This document shows positions 1-8,149 of a stretch of 64,000 nt of DNA, in pieces. The stretch is from Methanobacteriota archaeon. Its GTDB lineage: Archaea > Thermoplasmatota > Thermoplasmata > Methanomassiliicoccales > Methanomethylophilaceae. The position numbers and the translations under genes were made by a program. Location: assembly GCA_023402275.1 (NCBI GenBank), contig JAEXCH010000010.1, forward strand, positions 13,264-77,263, read 5' to 3'. A model generated the notes under the pieces. It was not told the DNA's origin, did not search any database, and saw only the letters and a program-made list of their open reading frames with translations. Numbering within the stretch: the first letter of the stretch is position 1; the number at the start of each line of letters is the position of its first letter.

Positions 1-480
1 AGGGATGAAAATCTACCGTTGGACAAAAAGATTCTATTTCTTACTTCGCTTGAAACTTCACAGAATCGTTATCTAAATCAAGTTACTACACCTTTTGTAA
101 ATGACATTGAAAGACAACGAATTGTTGAAAGATTAGGCTCAACCTTCACTACCGATGAAATTGTGCAATATCCGTGTATTATCGATTTTTCAGATAAAAA
201 CGGTAAACATCTGTTTTCAGCACAAGGATTTACTGACGTCATAAAAAATGGCATGGTGTATGAATTGAAGTTTGTACATGAGTTAACTCACGAACATTTC
301 CTGCAATGTGCTTGTTATGTCGTAGCGTTAGGACTCAAAAAAGGCATTCTTTGGAATGTTCGAACAAACATAAAATATGAAATTCAAATATTAAACAAAT
401 CTAAATTTCTGGATGCGGTTGCAAAAACGACCACCAAAGGATTTTTGAAGAAATATTATGGGCCAAGGGAGGAAAGATAA
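1..480 (+). CDS. PD-(D/E)XK (RecB/Cas4-like) nuclease, C-terminal part; 5' end outside window
   Basis: The frame is open from the first base, so this is probably the 3' end of a longer gene; a TTG at 19 is only the first possible start inside the window. About 160 residues are visible. The order GFTD, then about 10 residues, then YELKF, matches the D...ExK catalytic core of PD-(D/E)XK nucleases, and QCACY downstream matches the Q-x3-Y motif IV typical of RecB-family nucleases. The partner helicase or other N-terminal domain, if any, is not visible. The stop TAA overlaps the next ATG by one base (TAATG), so the two genes are translationally coupled. Codon use is AT-rich compared with the ribosomal operon that follows. 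Role in recombination, phage replication or defence cannot be decided from this fragment. Confidence 0.6.
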   Translation, partial: RDENLPLDKKILFLTSLETSQNRYLNQVTTPFVNDIERQRIVERLGSTFTTDEIVQYPCIIDFSDKNGKHLFSAQGFTDVIKNGMVYELKFVHELTHEHFLQCACYVVALGLKKGILWNVRTNIKYEIQILNKSKFLDAVAKTTTKGFLKKYYGPREER

Positions 481-1055
481 TGACGAATTTTGCTATCATC
501 GACACAGAAACCAATTGGAATGATGTAGTAATGTCAATTGGAGCAGTCATCGCCGATGCTGACACATACCAGCCTTTGTACTCAAAATACTATATCATAA
601 CACCCGAACATAGAGTCGGCGGTATGTTCTCGCATGCTTTGTTTTTAGAAGACGAGATGTTGAATTACGAATGCTCTCGAAAAAAGGCATTGAGCGATCT
701 AATGACATGCTTCGAAAGCAACGGTGTTACAGATATATTCGCTTACAATGCTTCTTTCGATTATCGTCATTTACCCGAGCTGTCAGATTTTTGTTGGTAT
801 GATATTATGAAACTAGCGGCATACAGACAATTCAATCCGAAGATTCCTTCATACTCAAATTGTCACGGCACGGGAAGACTGAAATCTGGCTACGGGGTTG
901 AACCCATCCTGAGGTTACTTAGTGGTGATGTAACGTACTGCGAACAGCATAATGCACTTACCGATGCACTCGATGAATTGAAAATAATGGTGCTACTCGA
1001 ACACGGTTTTGATAGTTATGTAAAAATCAAAAAACGCAAGCATGTGCATGAATGA
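480..1055 (+). CDS. DnaQ-like DEDDh 3'-5' exonuclease
   Basis: A 191-residue protein with the three exonuclease motifs in order: FAIIDTET at residues 4-11 (ExoI, D and E metal ligands), YNASFDYRHLPE near residue 88 (ExoII Asp), and H-x4-D in HNALTDAL near residue 158 (ExoIII, DEDDh class). It resembles stand-alone RNase T/DnaQ-type proofreading or RNA-trimming exonucleases. It is coupled to the upstream RecB-type nuclease by a TAATG overlap. The pair has AT-rich composition unlike the genes to the right, suggesting a phage or plasmid-derived island. The polarity is the same as the following ribosomal operon, but 244 bases and a separate promoter lie between. Confidence 0.75.
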   Translation: MTNFAIIDTETNWNDVVMSIGAVIADADTYQPLYSKYYIITPEHRVGGMFSHALFLEDEMLNYECSRKKALSDLMTCFESNGVTDIFAYNASFDYRHLPELSDFCWYDIMKLAAYRQFNPKIPSYSNCHGTGRLKSGYGVEPILRLLSGDVTYCEQHNALTDALDELKIMVLLEHGFDSYVKIKKRKHVHE

Positions 1056-1153
1056 ATGAGGGCGGCACACCTCCGGATATGGTGTCAACTTTATCCGTGT
1101 AAAACCATGATAACGAAACAATTCACCTTATTCTTACAAAGTATGCGCGTGTG

Positions 1154-1179
1154 CGAGTTATAAGAACCTTTAATAAGGA
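1154..1179 (+). promoter_or_regulatory. Probable promoter of the rpsM operon
   Basis: The stretch CGAGTTATAAGAAC (1154-1167) looks like an archaeal BRE/TATA element, with a second AT-rich box and a small palindrome CCTTTAATAAGG at 1168-1179. Transcription would start near 1188, leaving a leader of roughly 110 nt before rpsM. The leader contains inverted repeats CTCAG (1206-1210)/CTGAG (1230-1234) and AGCGC (1235-1239)/GCGCT (1254-1258). This is read from pattern alone. Confidence 0.45.
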
Positions 1180-1299
1180 TGATACAATCCTCGCAGTTAC
1201 GTAAACTCAGGACCCGTCTAGTACGAACACTGAGAGCGCATCCGGAAGGACACGCGCTTGAGCACATCCCCTCGGGGAACATTTACGGAGGAATTGAAA

Positions 1300-1776
1300 A
1301 TGGCTAAGGCAAAGAAAGAAGCGCCTGATGCAGTCGATGAGAACTTCAACTACATCGTCCGTATCGCAAGCAGCGATATCGACGGTCAGAAGAGAACTGT
1401 CATCGGACTCCAGAGCATCAAAGGCGTAGGAAAGAGGGTCTCGCAGATCATCGCTAAGAAAGCGGATATTGACCCAACAGTGAAGATAGGAACACTTTCG
1501 GATGAGAAGGTCAAGGAGATCGAAGCCCTTGTGACATCATATGTTGAATATGCCCCGCACTGGGCCATCAACAGGCAGATGGATTACGAGACAGGTGCGG
1601 ACATGCACCTGATCGGTAATGATCTCGAGATCATCCAGAAAGAGGATATCAACAGAATGAAGATGATCCGCTGTTACCGCGGAATCAGGCACGAGACACG
1701 CCACAAGGTCAGAGGACAGAGGACCCGTTCCAACGGAAGGAAGGGACTGACCATCGGTGTCCAGAGGAAATCCTGA
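1300..1776 (+). CDS. rpsM: 30S ribosomal protein uS13
   Basis: The product is archaeal uS13 (158 residues), which sits in the head of the small subunit and contacts P-site tRNA and 5S/uL5 bridges. The sequence shows the family core FNYIVRIASSDIDGQKR, the helix-hairpin-helix GLQSIKGVGKRVSQ, and the basic C-terminus GQRTRSNGRKG. The ATG at 1300 is chosen because GGAGG lies 7-11 bases upstream at 1288-1292; an earlier in-frame TTG at 1258 lacks such a site. It opens the conserved archaeal cluster uS13-uS4-uS11-RpoD, with 10 bases to the next gene. Confidence 0.97.
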   Translation: MAKAKKEAPDAVDENFNYIVRIASSDIDGQKRTVIGLQSIKGVGKRVSQIIAKKADIDPTVKIGTLSDEKVKEIEALVTSYVEYAPHWAINRQMDYETGADMHLIGNDLEIIQKEDINRMKMIRCYRGIRHETRHKVRGQRTRSNGRKGLTIGVQRKS

Positions 1777-1786
1777 GGTGATTTGA

Positions 1787-2437
1787 ATGGGAGATCCAAA
1801 ATTCTCACGCAGGTCTTATGACACACCCTCGCACCCTTGGGAAGGCGAGAGGATAAAGAAAGAAGTAGAGGTCGTACGCGAGTTCGGCCTTAAGAACAAG
1901 ACAGAGGTATGGAAAGCACAGACCGTCCTCAGGAACTTCAGGAAGCAGTCAAGGGAATTGCAGGCACGCCTCAGGGGAGGAGATGCACAGGCAAAGATCG
2001 AGGCTGACGCACTCCTTAGGAAATGTTCCCGTATGGGTATCCTTCCGGTAACAGGATCGACACTCAACGACATCCTTGTTCTTTCAGAGAACGACATCCT
2101 TTCCAGGAGACTTCAGACAGTTGTCTACGAAAAGGGATTGTCAACAACGATAAAGCAGGCAAGACAGATGATCACACACGGTCACATACACATAAACGGC
2201 CACAGGGTCACCGTTCCCGGATACATAGTCACGAGGGAAGAGGAGGCATCGGTCGTATACAACGATGTATCTCCGTTCACGGATGAGATGCACCCGATGA
2301 GGATATCTGCAGAGCAGGCAGCCGCCAACGCTTCAATGAAAGCAGAGGCGGAGGCAAAGGCAGCAGCCGAGGCCGCAGCAGCAGCAAAGGCAGATGCAGA
2401 GGAAGCAGGAATAACACTCGAGGACGGTGAGATCTGA
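1787..2437 (+). CDS. rpsD: 30S ribosomal protein uS4
   Basis: Primary rRNA-binding protein of the small-subunit body (216 residues). Archaeal signatures visible are [11 protein letters not shown] at the start, [10 protein letters not shown], and the S4 RNA-binding domain around residues 105-165 ([29 protein letters not shown]). The last 40 residues form an Ala/Glu-rich tail of the kind common in archaeal S4. GAGGTGATTTG precedes the ATG. The stop overlaps the start of rpsK by one base (TGATG), so translation is coupled. Confidence 0.97.
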   Translation: MGDPKFSRRSYDTPSHPWEGERIKKEVEVVREFGLKNKTEVWKAQTVLRNFRKQSRELQARLRGGDAQAKIEADALLRKCSRMGILPVTGSTLNDILVLSENDILSRRLQTVVYEKGLSTTIKQARQMITHGHIHINGHRVTVPGYIVTREEEASVVYNDVSPFTDEMHPMRISAEQAAANASMKAEAEAKAAAEAAAAAKADAEEAGITLEDGEI

Positions 2438-2826
2438 TGGCAACAGCAAAATGGGGAATAGCAAACATATACGCAAGCTACAACAACGTCATGATCACCC
2501 TTACCGACATAACCGGTGCTGAGACCATCGGAAAGGTAACCGGTGGAATGGTCGTCAAGCAGGCAAAGGATGAATCCTCTCCGTACGCAGCACAGAAGGC
2601 GGCAGAGAAGATCGCCGAGGTCGCAAAGGAAAGGGACATCGTAGGGATACACGTCAAGGTACGTGCACCCGGAGGAAACAAATCAACCTCACCCGGGCCC
2701 GGTGCTCAGGCAGCGATCCGTGCTCTTGCAAGAGCAGGACTCAAGATCGGACGTATCGAGGACGTCACACCTATTCCGCACGACGGTACTAAGAAGAAGG
2801 GCGGTCGCAGAGGACGCAGGGTCTGA
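2437..2826 (+). CDS. rpsK: 30S ribosomal protein uS11
   Basis: Platform protein of the small subunit (129 residues). [33 protein letters not shown] and the C-terminal [20 protein letters not shown] are classical archaeal uS11 blocks. The gene begins within the stop codon of rpsD and is followed after 12 bases by rpoD, preserving the usual archaeal order. Confidence 0.97.
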   Translation: MATAKWGIANIYASYNNVMITLTDITGAETIGKVTGGMVVKQAKDESSPYAAQKAAEKIAEVAKERDIVGIHVKVRAPGGNKSTSPGPGAQAAIRALARAGLKIGRIEDVTPIPHDGTKKKGGRRGRRV

Positions 2827-2838
2827 GGGGGCACTCCG

Positions 2839-3669
2839 ATGGAGATAGAGATACGCGAAATGGCAGAAAGGAAAGGAAGCTTCATACTGAAGAACTCGTC
2901 CCCTGCCATGGCGAATGCCCTCAGAAGGACCATGCTCACCGACATACCCAAGATGGCAATCGACAAAGTGGAGTTCCACCTGGGACCCATTATGGTCGAT
3001 GACAAGGAGTATGAGAGCGTCACGCCTCTGTTCGACGAGATCGTTGCACACAGACTCGGAATGGTACCTGTTCCCACTGACTATGAATTGTTCGGCGAAC
3101 AGGAACACTGTGTCTGTGGCGGAGAGGGATGTCCCAGCTGTACGATAATGTACAGTCTGAACAAGATAGGCCCGTGTACGGTCCTTTCCGGGGACATGAT
3201 GCCTCTCGGCAATCCGGACCTTGCTGTCAAGGACCAGTTCATACCGATCGTAGAGCTTACTGACGGACAGGCTGTCCTGATATACGCTACTGCGGTTATG
3301 GGAACTGCGAAGAAACACGTGAAATGGCAGGCGGCATTCGGTGTGGGGTACAAGTACCTCCCTTACGTCACGATCGAGGACGCAAGGGCTGGCGATCCCG
3401 ATACCGTAAGGTCGATAAATGTCTGTCCGAGAGGTGTGTTCGAGATAAAGAACGGAAAGCTGAAGGTCAGGGACATGCTCAACTGCGGTATGTGCAGGGA
3501 ATGTGAGGTGATATCAAAGGGAGCGATCAAGGTCGATGCCGATGATAAGAACTTCTATTTCAAGTACGAGACAGATGGTTCACTGACAGCACAGCAGGTT
3601 CTCGACAAAGCGCTTGACATCCTTTCTAAGCAGACGGACGAAGTCTACTCTGAGATAGAAGGTCTTTAA
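2839..3669 (+). CDS. rpoD: DNA-directed RNA polymerase subunit D (Rpo3)
   Basis: Archaeal counterpart of bacterial alpha N-terminal domain/eukaryotic Rpb3; with subunit L it nucleates RNA polymerase assembly. The 276-residue product has the dimerisation start FILKNSSPAMANALRRTML, a CVCGGEGCPSC insertion around residues 92-103, and a ferredoxin-like segment with CPRG (about residue 195) and NCGMCRECE (about 215-223). These Cys groups fit the Fe-S-cluster-carrying form of subunit D found in many archaea; the archaeal gene rpoD is unrelated to bacterial sigma-70. It is the last gene of the operon here: L18e, L13 and S9, which usually follow in archaea, are absent and the next gene is convergent. 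Confidence 0.95.
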   Translation: MEIEIREMAERKGSFILKNSSPAMANALRRTMLTDIPKMAIDKVEFHLGPIMVDDKEYESVTPLFDEIVAHRLGMVPVPTDYELFGEQEHCVCGGEGCPSCTIMYSLNKIGPCTVLSGDMMPLGNPDLAVKDQFIPIVELTDGQAVLIYATAVMGTAKKHVKWQAAFGVGYKYLPYVTIEDARAGDPDTVRSINVCPRGVFEIKNGKLKVRDMLNCGMCRECEVISKGAIKVDADDKNFYFKYETDGSLTAQQVLDKALDILSKQTDEVYSEIEGL

Positions 3670-3677
3670 ACAATAAA

Positions 3678-3699
3678 GGGCGAAAGCCCATTCTTCATT
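3678..3699. terminator. Small hairpin between convergent rpoD and polC
   Basis: GGGC-GAAA-GCCC (3678-3689) makes a 4-bp stem with a GNRA-type loop, followed by a T-rich run on the plus strand (ATTCTTCATTTT). It fills the only 30 bases between two convergent operons, so it may serve as terminator on the plus strand. The stem is short and the call is tentative. Confidence 0.4.
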
Positions 3700-6600
3700 T
3701 TAATAGAAATCAGAGAGTCTGCATTTCTTCACTTTGTCGTTATTGAAGACAGAGTTCATGCTCATCTCGAGGATCATTATCCTTTCCTTTGTGTAATCAT
3801 CGAGTTCATACTTCTCGCTTATGTTCTTGGAAACCTCAAGATACTTCTTGACGCTCGCCTCATGTACTGTCAAGGTGAGCTGATTGCCGCATTTGCACAT
3901 ACCAGCCAAAGGCATGCGTCTGTACTTCTCGCCGCATTTAGTACATCTTACGGTCTGAGTGCTGAAACTCCTTAGGTTACCGGCCATATCCGGAAGGAAG
4001 TGTTTGTTGATGATCTTGATGGCGACATCCCTCTCATCCACAGCTCTGATCTTCTTTCCCAGATACAATTGGGCGTCCATCTTGTCGGTCATCGATTCCA
4101 ATGTGGTGTATGCGGAGTTCTTAGGGCCTTCAGAGATGTCGCGGGTATCATGGGTGAATCCCAATCCCTCGTATTGTCTGGGAGTGCCGATACGGCCTGC
4201 GATCAGGTCCATGATCTTCTCTATCTCCTTGGGATCGCGCATATCCATTGCCGCGTAGTAGAACTCCAAAGGGTATGATCTGTGACAATCTATGTTGTGG
4301 GCCTCCTTATCGATCTCGTTAGGATCGAGCCTTGTTGTAAGAACCAAAGGAGCATCCATCAATCCTCCCCTTCTGTCAGGAAGGAACGATCTTGAGAAAT
4401 TCAAAAGACCGTCCATGGCAAGTATCACGCAATCCTCATCCCCATCGCAGTTCCTTCTTTTCGCCGCATGGAAGAAGGGATGCCCGTAGCATCCTCTTAT
4501 CTCGGAGTATCCGATTATGCGGCATAGGATGCACCCGGATGTATGTGGTGCCAGACCGAATGTCATATGGCCGATCAGATCCTTTCTGTCATTCACATTA
4601 TAGAATCTGTCAAGACCGTAGAACTCTTCTAATTCATCGTCAAGGAACCTTGCTACCTTGACCAGGAAATCCCCGCAGTTCTTAGCTGGGATTATATCCT
4701 GGACCTTTAGCTCGCATATCTGTTCCTCACTGGTAAGGGGGTCGCCGTTCCAATCGTGGACATACCCTAGCTGGTGAGCTTTCTCAATGCTCAATCCGAT
4801 CTCCCTGGGTTTGAAATGTGTGAGCGGGACATCGGTCATATCGTATCTGATGGTTCCATCTTTGAACACGGAAACATCGTTCTTGACCCTCAGTATCCCC
4901 TTCTCCAGAACTTCTGGGGTCTTTGATCTGGATATCAATCCTTCGACGCATCTCAATTCACTTGGCTGCCTTTCCTTCAGCATAGATAGTGCTGCCGCAT
5001 ACTCCTCGGAGAGATTGATGTTCATCATTGAGGGGCCGGTAGCTCCGTATGCTTTGTTGACCCTGGATGCCACTGTATGCGTATCGCATGTCCTGCACCA
5101 GGTACGGAATGTCTGATTACTGCATTTGGGACACATCCTCTTTCCCACTTCAATATTCAGTGTGGGCTCGGCACTGGAGTTCAGACTTATCCTGCTCTTC
5201 GATGCTTTGATCGCCGAATCTATATCCCTGCCGTATTGTCCGTCCCTGCCCATCGGGAAAAGGGAGTGGACCTTAGGGGACATCTCCCTCTCCTTTGCCT
5301 TCTCCGGTCTGGCCATTCTCGTTCCGACACGGGTCATGGCCTTTGCTCTTATCTCGAACCCGGCAGCATTGCTGACAGCAGTAAGGGGATCATTCCCTGT
5401 GAACTCCCTTATCGAGATCATCTTTCCATCCTTGATCCCGAGTCCAAGACCGTCTATCAAGGGAAGTGAGTACAATTCATCTATCACGACATTGCCATCT
5501 ATCATACGGTGGGTCGCACACAGGTCCTCAAGTGTCCTCTTCGATATCGGTTCTTTTGGTAATATCAGATTCTTATCGAATGAACCGTTTGAAAGTATGT
5601 GATCCCTGAGTTCGGAAAGTCTCTCTACGTCAACATCCGACCAGAACATGTTGTACTTCGGATGCAAAGGGACTCCAAGTTGTGAGCACATCTCTTTCGC
5701 TCTTTCGTATGTCGGGTCCTCCCAATCCTCGGGAAGTTCGCCCTTTGCCAATATCTCTTCTTTATGCCATTCTATAGGATATCCGCATGGTACAAGTGTG
5801 TGGTTGTTCTCGCTGAACTCTCCGTAGGGGATGAGTATCTCGCCGTTATCCACTATCTCGACCACATCCTTGCTAACTGCGATCATCTCTTCCTTGGTCT
5901 GACAATGTACCAGATCGCCGTTCTTCAGGATCAGGAATGGTCCGTCAAGGATATCGCACGGTGTAGCGACACAGGCCTTTCCAGGCCTCTCTATCTTTAT
6001 CTGTGTACCTAAGGCCATGAACTCATCCATGGCATACATGCTTGCGGGGCTGAATGCCAATGCGGCAAGACCCGCGGTCCTTGCCCTTCCGTATCTCAAT
6101 CTGAATCCTCCGACCTTGCAGGGATGACCGAATATGGGCCTCCCAGCAACCAGATCCTTCAGATATGTCATGGATGGTCTGACGACCTTTTGATCATCCT
6201 TATCCTCTTCCGGCGTCTTGTGGGCATCGATGTATTCACCGATGAACTCCCATCCGGGGATCTTCAGTTTATCCACGTGCTTCTTTAGTTTGGATGCCTT
6301 CTGACACATACCTTCGGCAATGACCAGACATGCTCCTCCCCTTACCTTGTTGGTCTCTATCCTGGGGAGGTCCCTGTAACCTGATATCTCCATGGTCTCC
6401 GTCCCCTCACCGTCTATACAGATCGGACAGTTGCTGACAATAAGATTTATCTCTTGAGAGTTAGGAGAGAACTGAAGGTGCTGGCATTGTTTGTACAATG
6501 GAATCTCCTCATCGAATCTGGCTATCTCTTCCTTGGTCGGTATGTATCTACCTATGCCCAATTCCTGACGTACCATATCTGCGATAAGAACACTCATCGC

Positions 6601-7074
6601 CTGTGCGGTACCGCCTGCTGCACGTATAGGTCCGGCGAACATCAGGTCGATATAATTCGAACCGTCGCCGTTTGTCTTGATCTTTGTGTCTGCTATACCT
6701 TCGAGAGGTGCCACCAATATTCCTTCTGTAAGGACTGCCAAACCTACTCTGACCGCCCTGTCCACCGCCTGCTCCAGACTTTCAGCGGGTCTGTTGGCTA
6801 TCTCTCTTGCTATCATCAGAGCGACGATCTCACGATTGCCATGTTCCAAAGTGAGTCTTCTGATATCATCGGCAACCCCATCAACATTATAGTCGGAAAG
6901 GAGCTTCTCGACACGTGATGCAAGATCCTCGGCCTGAGGTATCTCAACGAATATCTCCGGGTCCTTTCCCTGGGCCCTTGCCCTCTCGGCTATCTCATAG
7001 CATATGTCATTCTGTTTAGAGAGGTTCTTGAAGTATTCCTTCATCTCATCGCTTGCAGCTACCTCTCCTGCCAT
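3700..7074 (-). CDS. polC: DNA polymerase D large (catalytic) subunit DP2
   Basis: Catalytic subunit of the archaeal replicative family-D polymerase, 1124 residues, within the usual size when no intein is present. The N-terminal DP2 region is followed by CPIC (about residue 215) and the DP2 block FRLRYGRARTAGLAALAFSPA. A zinc cluster MCPKCSNQTFRTWCRTC lies near 646, the catalytic NCDGDEDC near 878, and a C-terminal zinc site CTKCGEK...CKCG near 1040-1065, which in the family contacts the DP1 exonuclease subunit. The ATG at 7074 is preferred over an upstream TTG because GAAGAGGT sits at an ideal distance; the gene starts 2 bases after the stop of the Nog1-like gene. DP1 is not in this window. 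Confidence 0.96.
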   Translation of the reverse strand: MAGEVAASDEMKEYFKNLSKQNDICYEIAERARAQGKDPEIFVEIPQAEDLASRVEKLLSDYNVDGVADDIRRLTLEHGNREIVALMIAREIANRPAESLEQAVDRAVRVGLAVLTEGILVAPLEGIADTKIKTNGDGSNYIDLMFAGPIRAAGGTAQAMSVLIADMVRQELGIGRYIPTKEEIARFDEEIPLYKQCQHLQFSPNSQEINLIVSNCPICIDGEGTETMEISGYRDLPRIETNKVRGGACLVIAEGMCQKASKLKKHVDKLKIPGWEFIGEYIDAHKTPEEDKDDQKVVRPSMTYLKDLVAGRPIFGHPCKVGGFRLRYGRARTAGLAALAFSPASMYAMDEFMALGTQIKIERPGKACVATPCDILDGPFLILKNGDLVHCQTKEEMIAVSKDVVEIVDNGEILIPYGEFSENNHTLVPCGYPIEWHKEEILAKGELPEDWEDPTYERAKEMCSQLGVPLHPKYNMFWSDVDVERLSELRDHILSNGSFDKNLILPKEPISKRTLEDLCATHRMIDGNVVIDELYSLPLIDGLGLGIKDGKMISIREFTGNDPLTAVSNAAGFEIRAKAMTRVGTRMARPEKAKEREMSPKVHSLFPMGRDGQYGRDIDSAIKASKSRISLNSSAEPTLNIEVGKRMCPKCSNQTFRTWCRTCDTHTVASRVNKAYGATGPSMMNINLSEEYAAALSMLKERQPSELRCVEGLISRSKTPEVLEKGILRVKNDVSVFKDGTIRYDMTDVPLTHFKPREIGLSIEKAHQLGYVHDWNGDPLTSEEQICELKVQDIIPAKNCGDFLVKVARFLDDELEEFYGLDRFYNVNDRKDLIGHMTFGLAPHTSGCILCRIIGYSEIRGCYGHPFFHAAKRRNCDGDEDCVILAMDGLLNFSRSFLPDRRGGLMDAPLVLTTRLDPNEIDKEAHNIDCHRSYPLEFYYAAMDMRDPKEIEKIMDLIAGRIGTPRQYEGLGFTHDTRDISEGPKNSAYTTLESMTDKMDAQLYLGKKIRAVDERDVAIKIINKHFLPDMAGNLRSFSTQTVRCTKCGEKYRRMPLAGMCKCGNQLTLTVHEASVKKYLEVSKNISEKYELDDYTKERIMILEMSMNSVFNNDKVKKCRLSDFY

Positions 7075-7076
7075 GT

Positions 7077-8075
7077 TCAAACCTCTTCAGATGCTACGGC
7101 CCTCTCCCTGAATATCTTTCTCATCGGTTCCAATATCGCATCGGTGAGTTCTTCCATTCCCTCATCGGTCTCGACCGAGAAACTCAGGTTCTCGTTGTTC
7201 CTGTTCATGACATCGCTTTTGCTCTCTGCGACTATTATAGGTATTCCGGAGAAATTCTTCTTTATTGTTTCAAGCAAAGCGGTCTGTTTCTCCATATCAT
7301 AACCGCATGTCTCCGAGGGGTCCATGAGGAATAACATGACATCGGTAAGATATCTCAATGCAAGCACTGCCTGTTTCTCGATGTCGTTCCTGTCCTCGAA
7401 CTCACGGTCCAACAATCCCGGTGTGTCTATGATCTGGAACATCCTCCAATCGTCTTTCACGTGACCGATTATTATTCCCTTCGTAGTGAAAGGGTAAGGT
7501 GCGACCTGAGGCGCGGCAGTACTGAGCTTTGCAACAAGGCTGCTCTTTCCGACATTGGGGAACCCTGCGACAACAAGCGTTGGTATGTTAGGGTCCACAG
7601 CGGGAAGTTTCCTGAATTTGTTCTTTGCGTCCTGAAGGAAGAGCAGATCCTCGTTAATCCTCTTGATGTAGGAGGACATCCTTCCGTAGAAGCTGTTCTT
7701 GATCCCCTCTATTACCTTGGGATCCTTACTTCTCCTGACATCCCTGAGAGAATCGTTCTTCAGTTTATCTATGCGGCTGGATGCCCAATTCAAAGCCCCT
7801 AAGGCCTTCTTGTATCTGTCTATCCCGATGACCAGATCGATGAGTTCAGGGAGGAAGTCCTCCTCTTTCTCTATCCTCGGGAACTTCTTGATGTATCCGT
7901 TAAGTGTGGTAGTGACGATATCGGCAGATGCCGTTATCTTGGCCAGTGTTGTCTTCTTCTTACCGTCCAGTGCATCTGTCCCTTTCTTTGATATCTTGGA
8001 TGCCCTCTTGAAGGACTTGTCCATGAGTTCATCCGCAGAAAGGACGGTAGGTACCTTGTAGCTCATTCCGACCAT
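7077..8075 (-). CDS. Nog1-family GTP-binding protein (OBG/GTP1 class)
   Basis: A 332-residue GTPase with an N-terminal helical region (1-165) and a G domain: GFPNVGKSS (G1), YPFTTKG (G2), DTPGLLD (G3) and a SKSD block in the NKxD position (G4). The N-terminal helical part with RRSKDPKVIEGIKNSFYGR is characteristic of Nog1 proteins, which act in large-subunit ribosome biogenesis. Either Met1 or Met4 could be the start. An AT-rich box at about 8095-8105 (AATTATAGAGG on the minus strand) is roughly 25 bases upstream, so the message may be nearly leaderless. It forms an operon with polC, 2 bases apart. Confidence 0.85.
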   Translation of the reverse strand: MVGMSYKVPTVLSADELMDKSFKRASKISKKGTDALDGKKKTTLAKITASADIVTTTLNGYIKKFPRIEKEEDFLPELIDLVIGIDRYKKALGALNWASSRIDKLKNDSLRDVRRSKDPKVIEGIKNSFYGRMSSYIKRINEDLLFLQDAKNKFRKLPAVDPNIPTLVVAGFPNVGKSSLVAKLSTAAPQVAPYPFTTKGIIIGHVKDDWRMFQIIDTPGLLDREFEDRNDIEKQAVLALRYLTDVMLFLMDPSETCGYDMEKQTALLETIKKNFSGIPIIVAESKSDVMNRNNENLSFSVETDEGMEELTDAILEPMRKIFRERAVASEEV

Positions 8076-8149
8076 GGATGGGTTATATGCATCCTCTATA
8101 ATTAAGCATGGATGTCCTTATTATTTTTTAGTAAATATTGTAAGAGGTT

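Noticed and set aside
2182..2652. Minus-strand frames opposite the uS4 and uS11 genes.
   Set aside because: Shadow frames of Ala- and Lys-rich coding sequence; no ribosome binding site and no recognisable domain.
3700..7074. Intein in PolD large subunit, also considered for RtcB.
   Set aside because: Both proteins have normal lengths with contiguous family motifs and no splicing-domain motifs.
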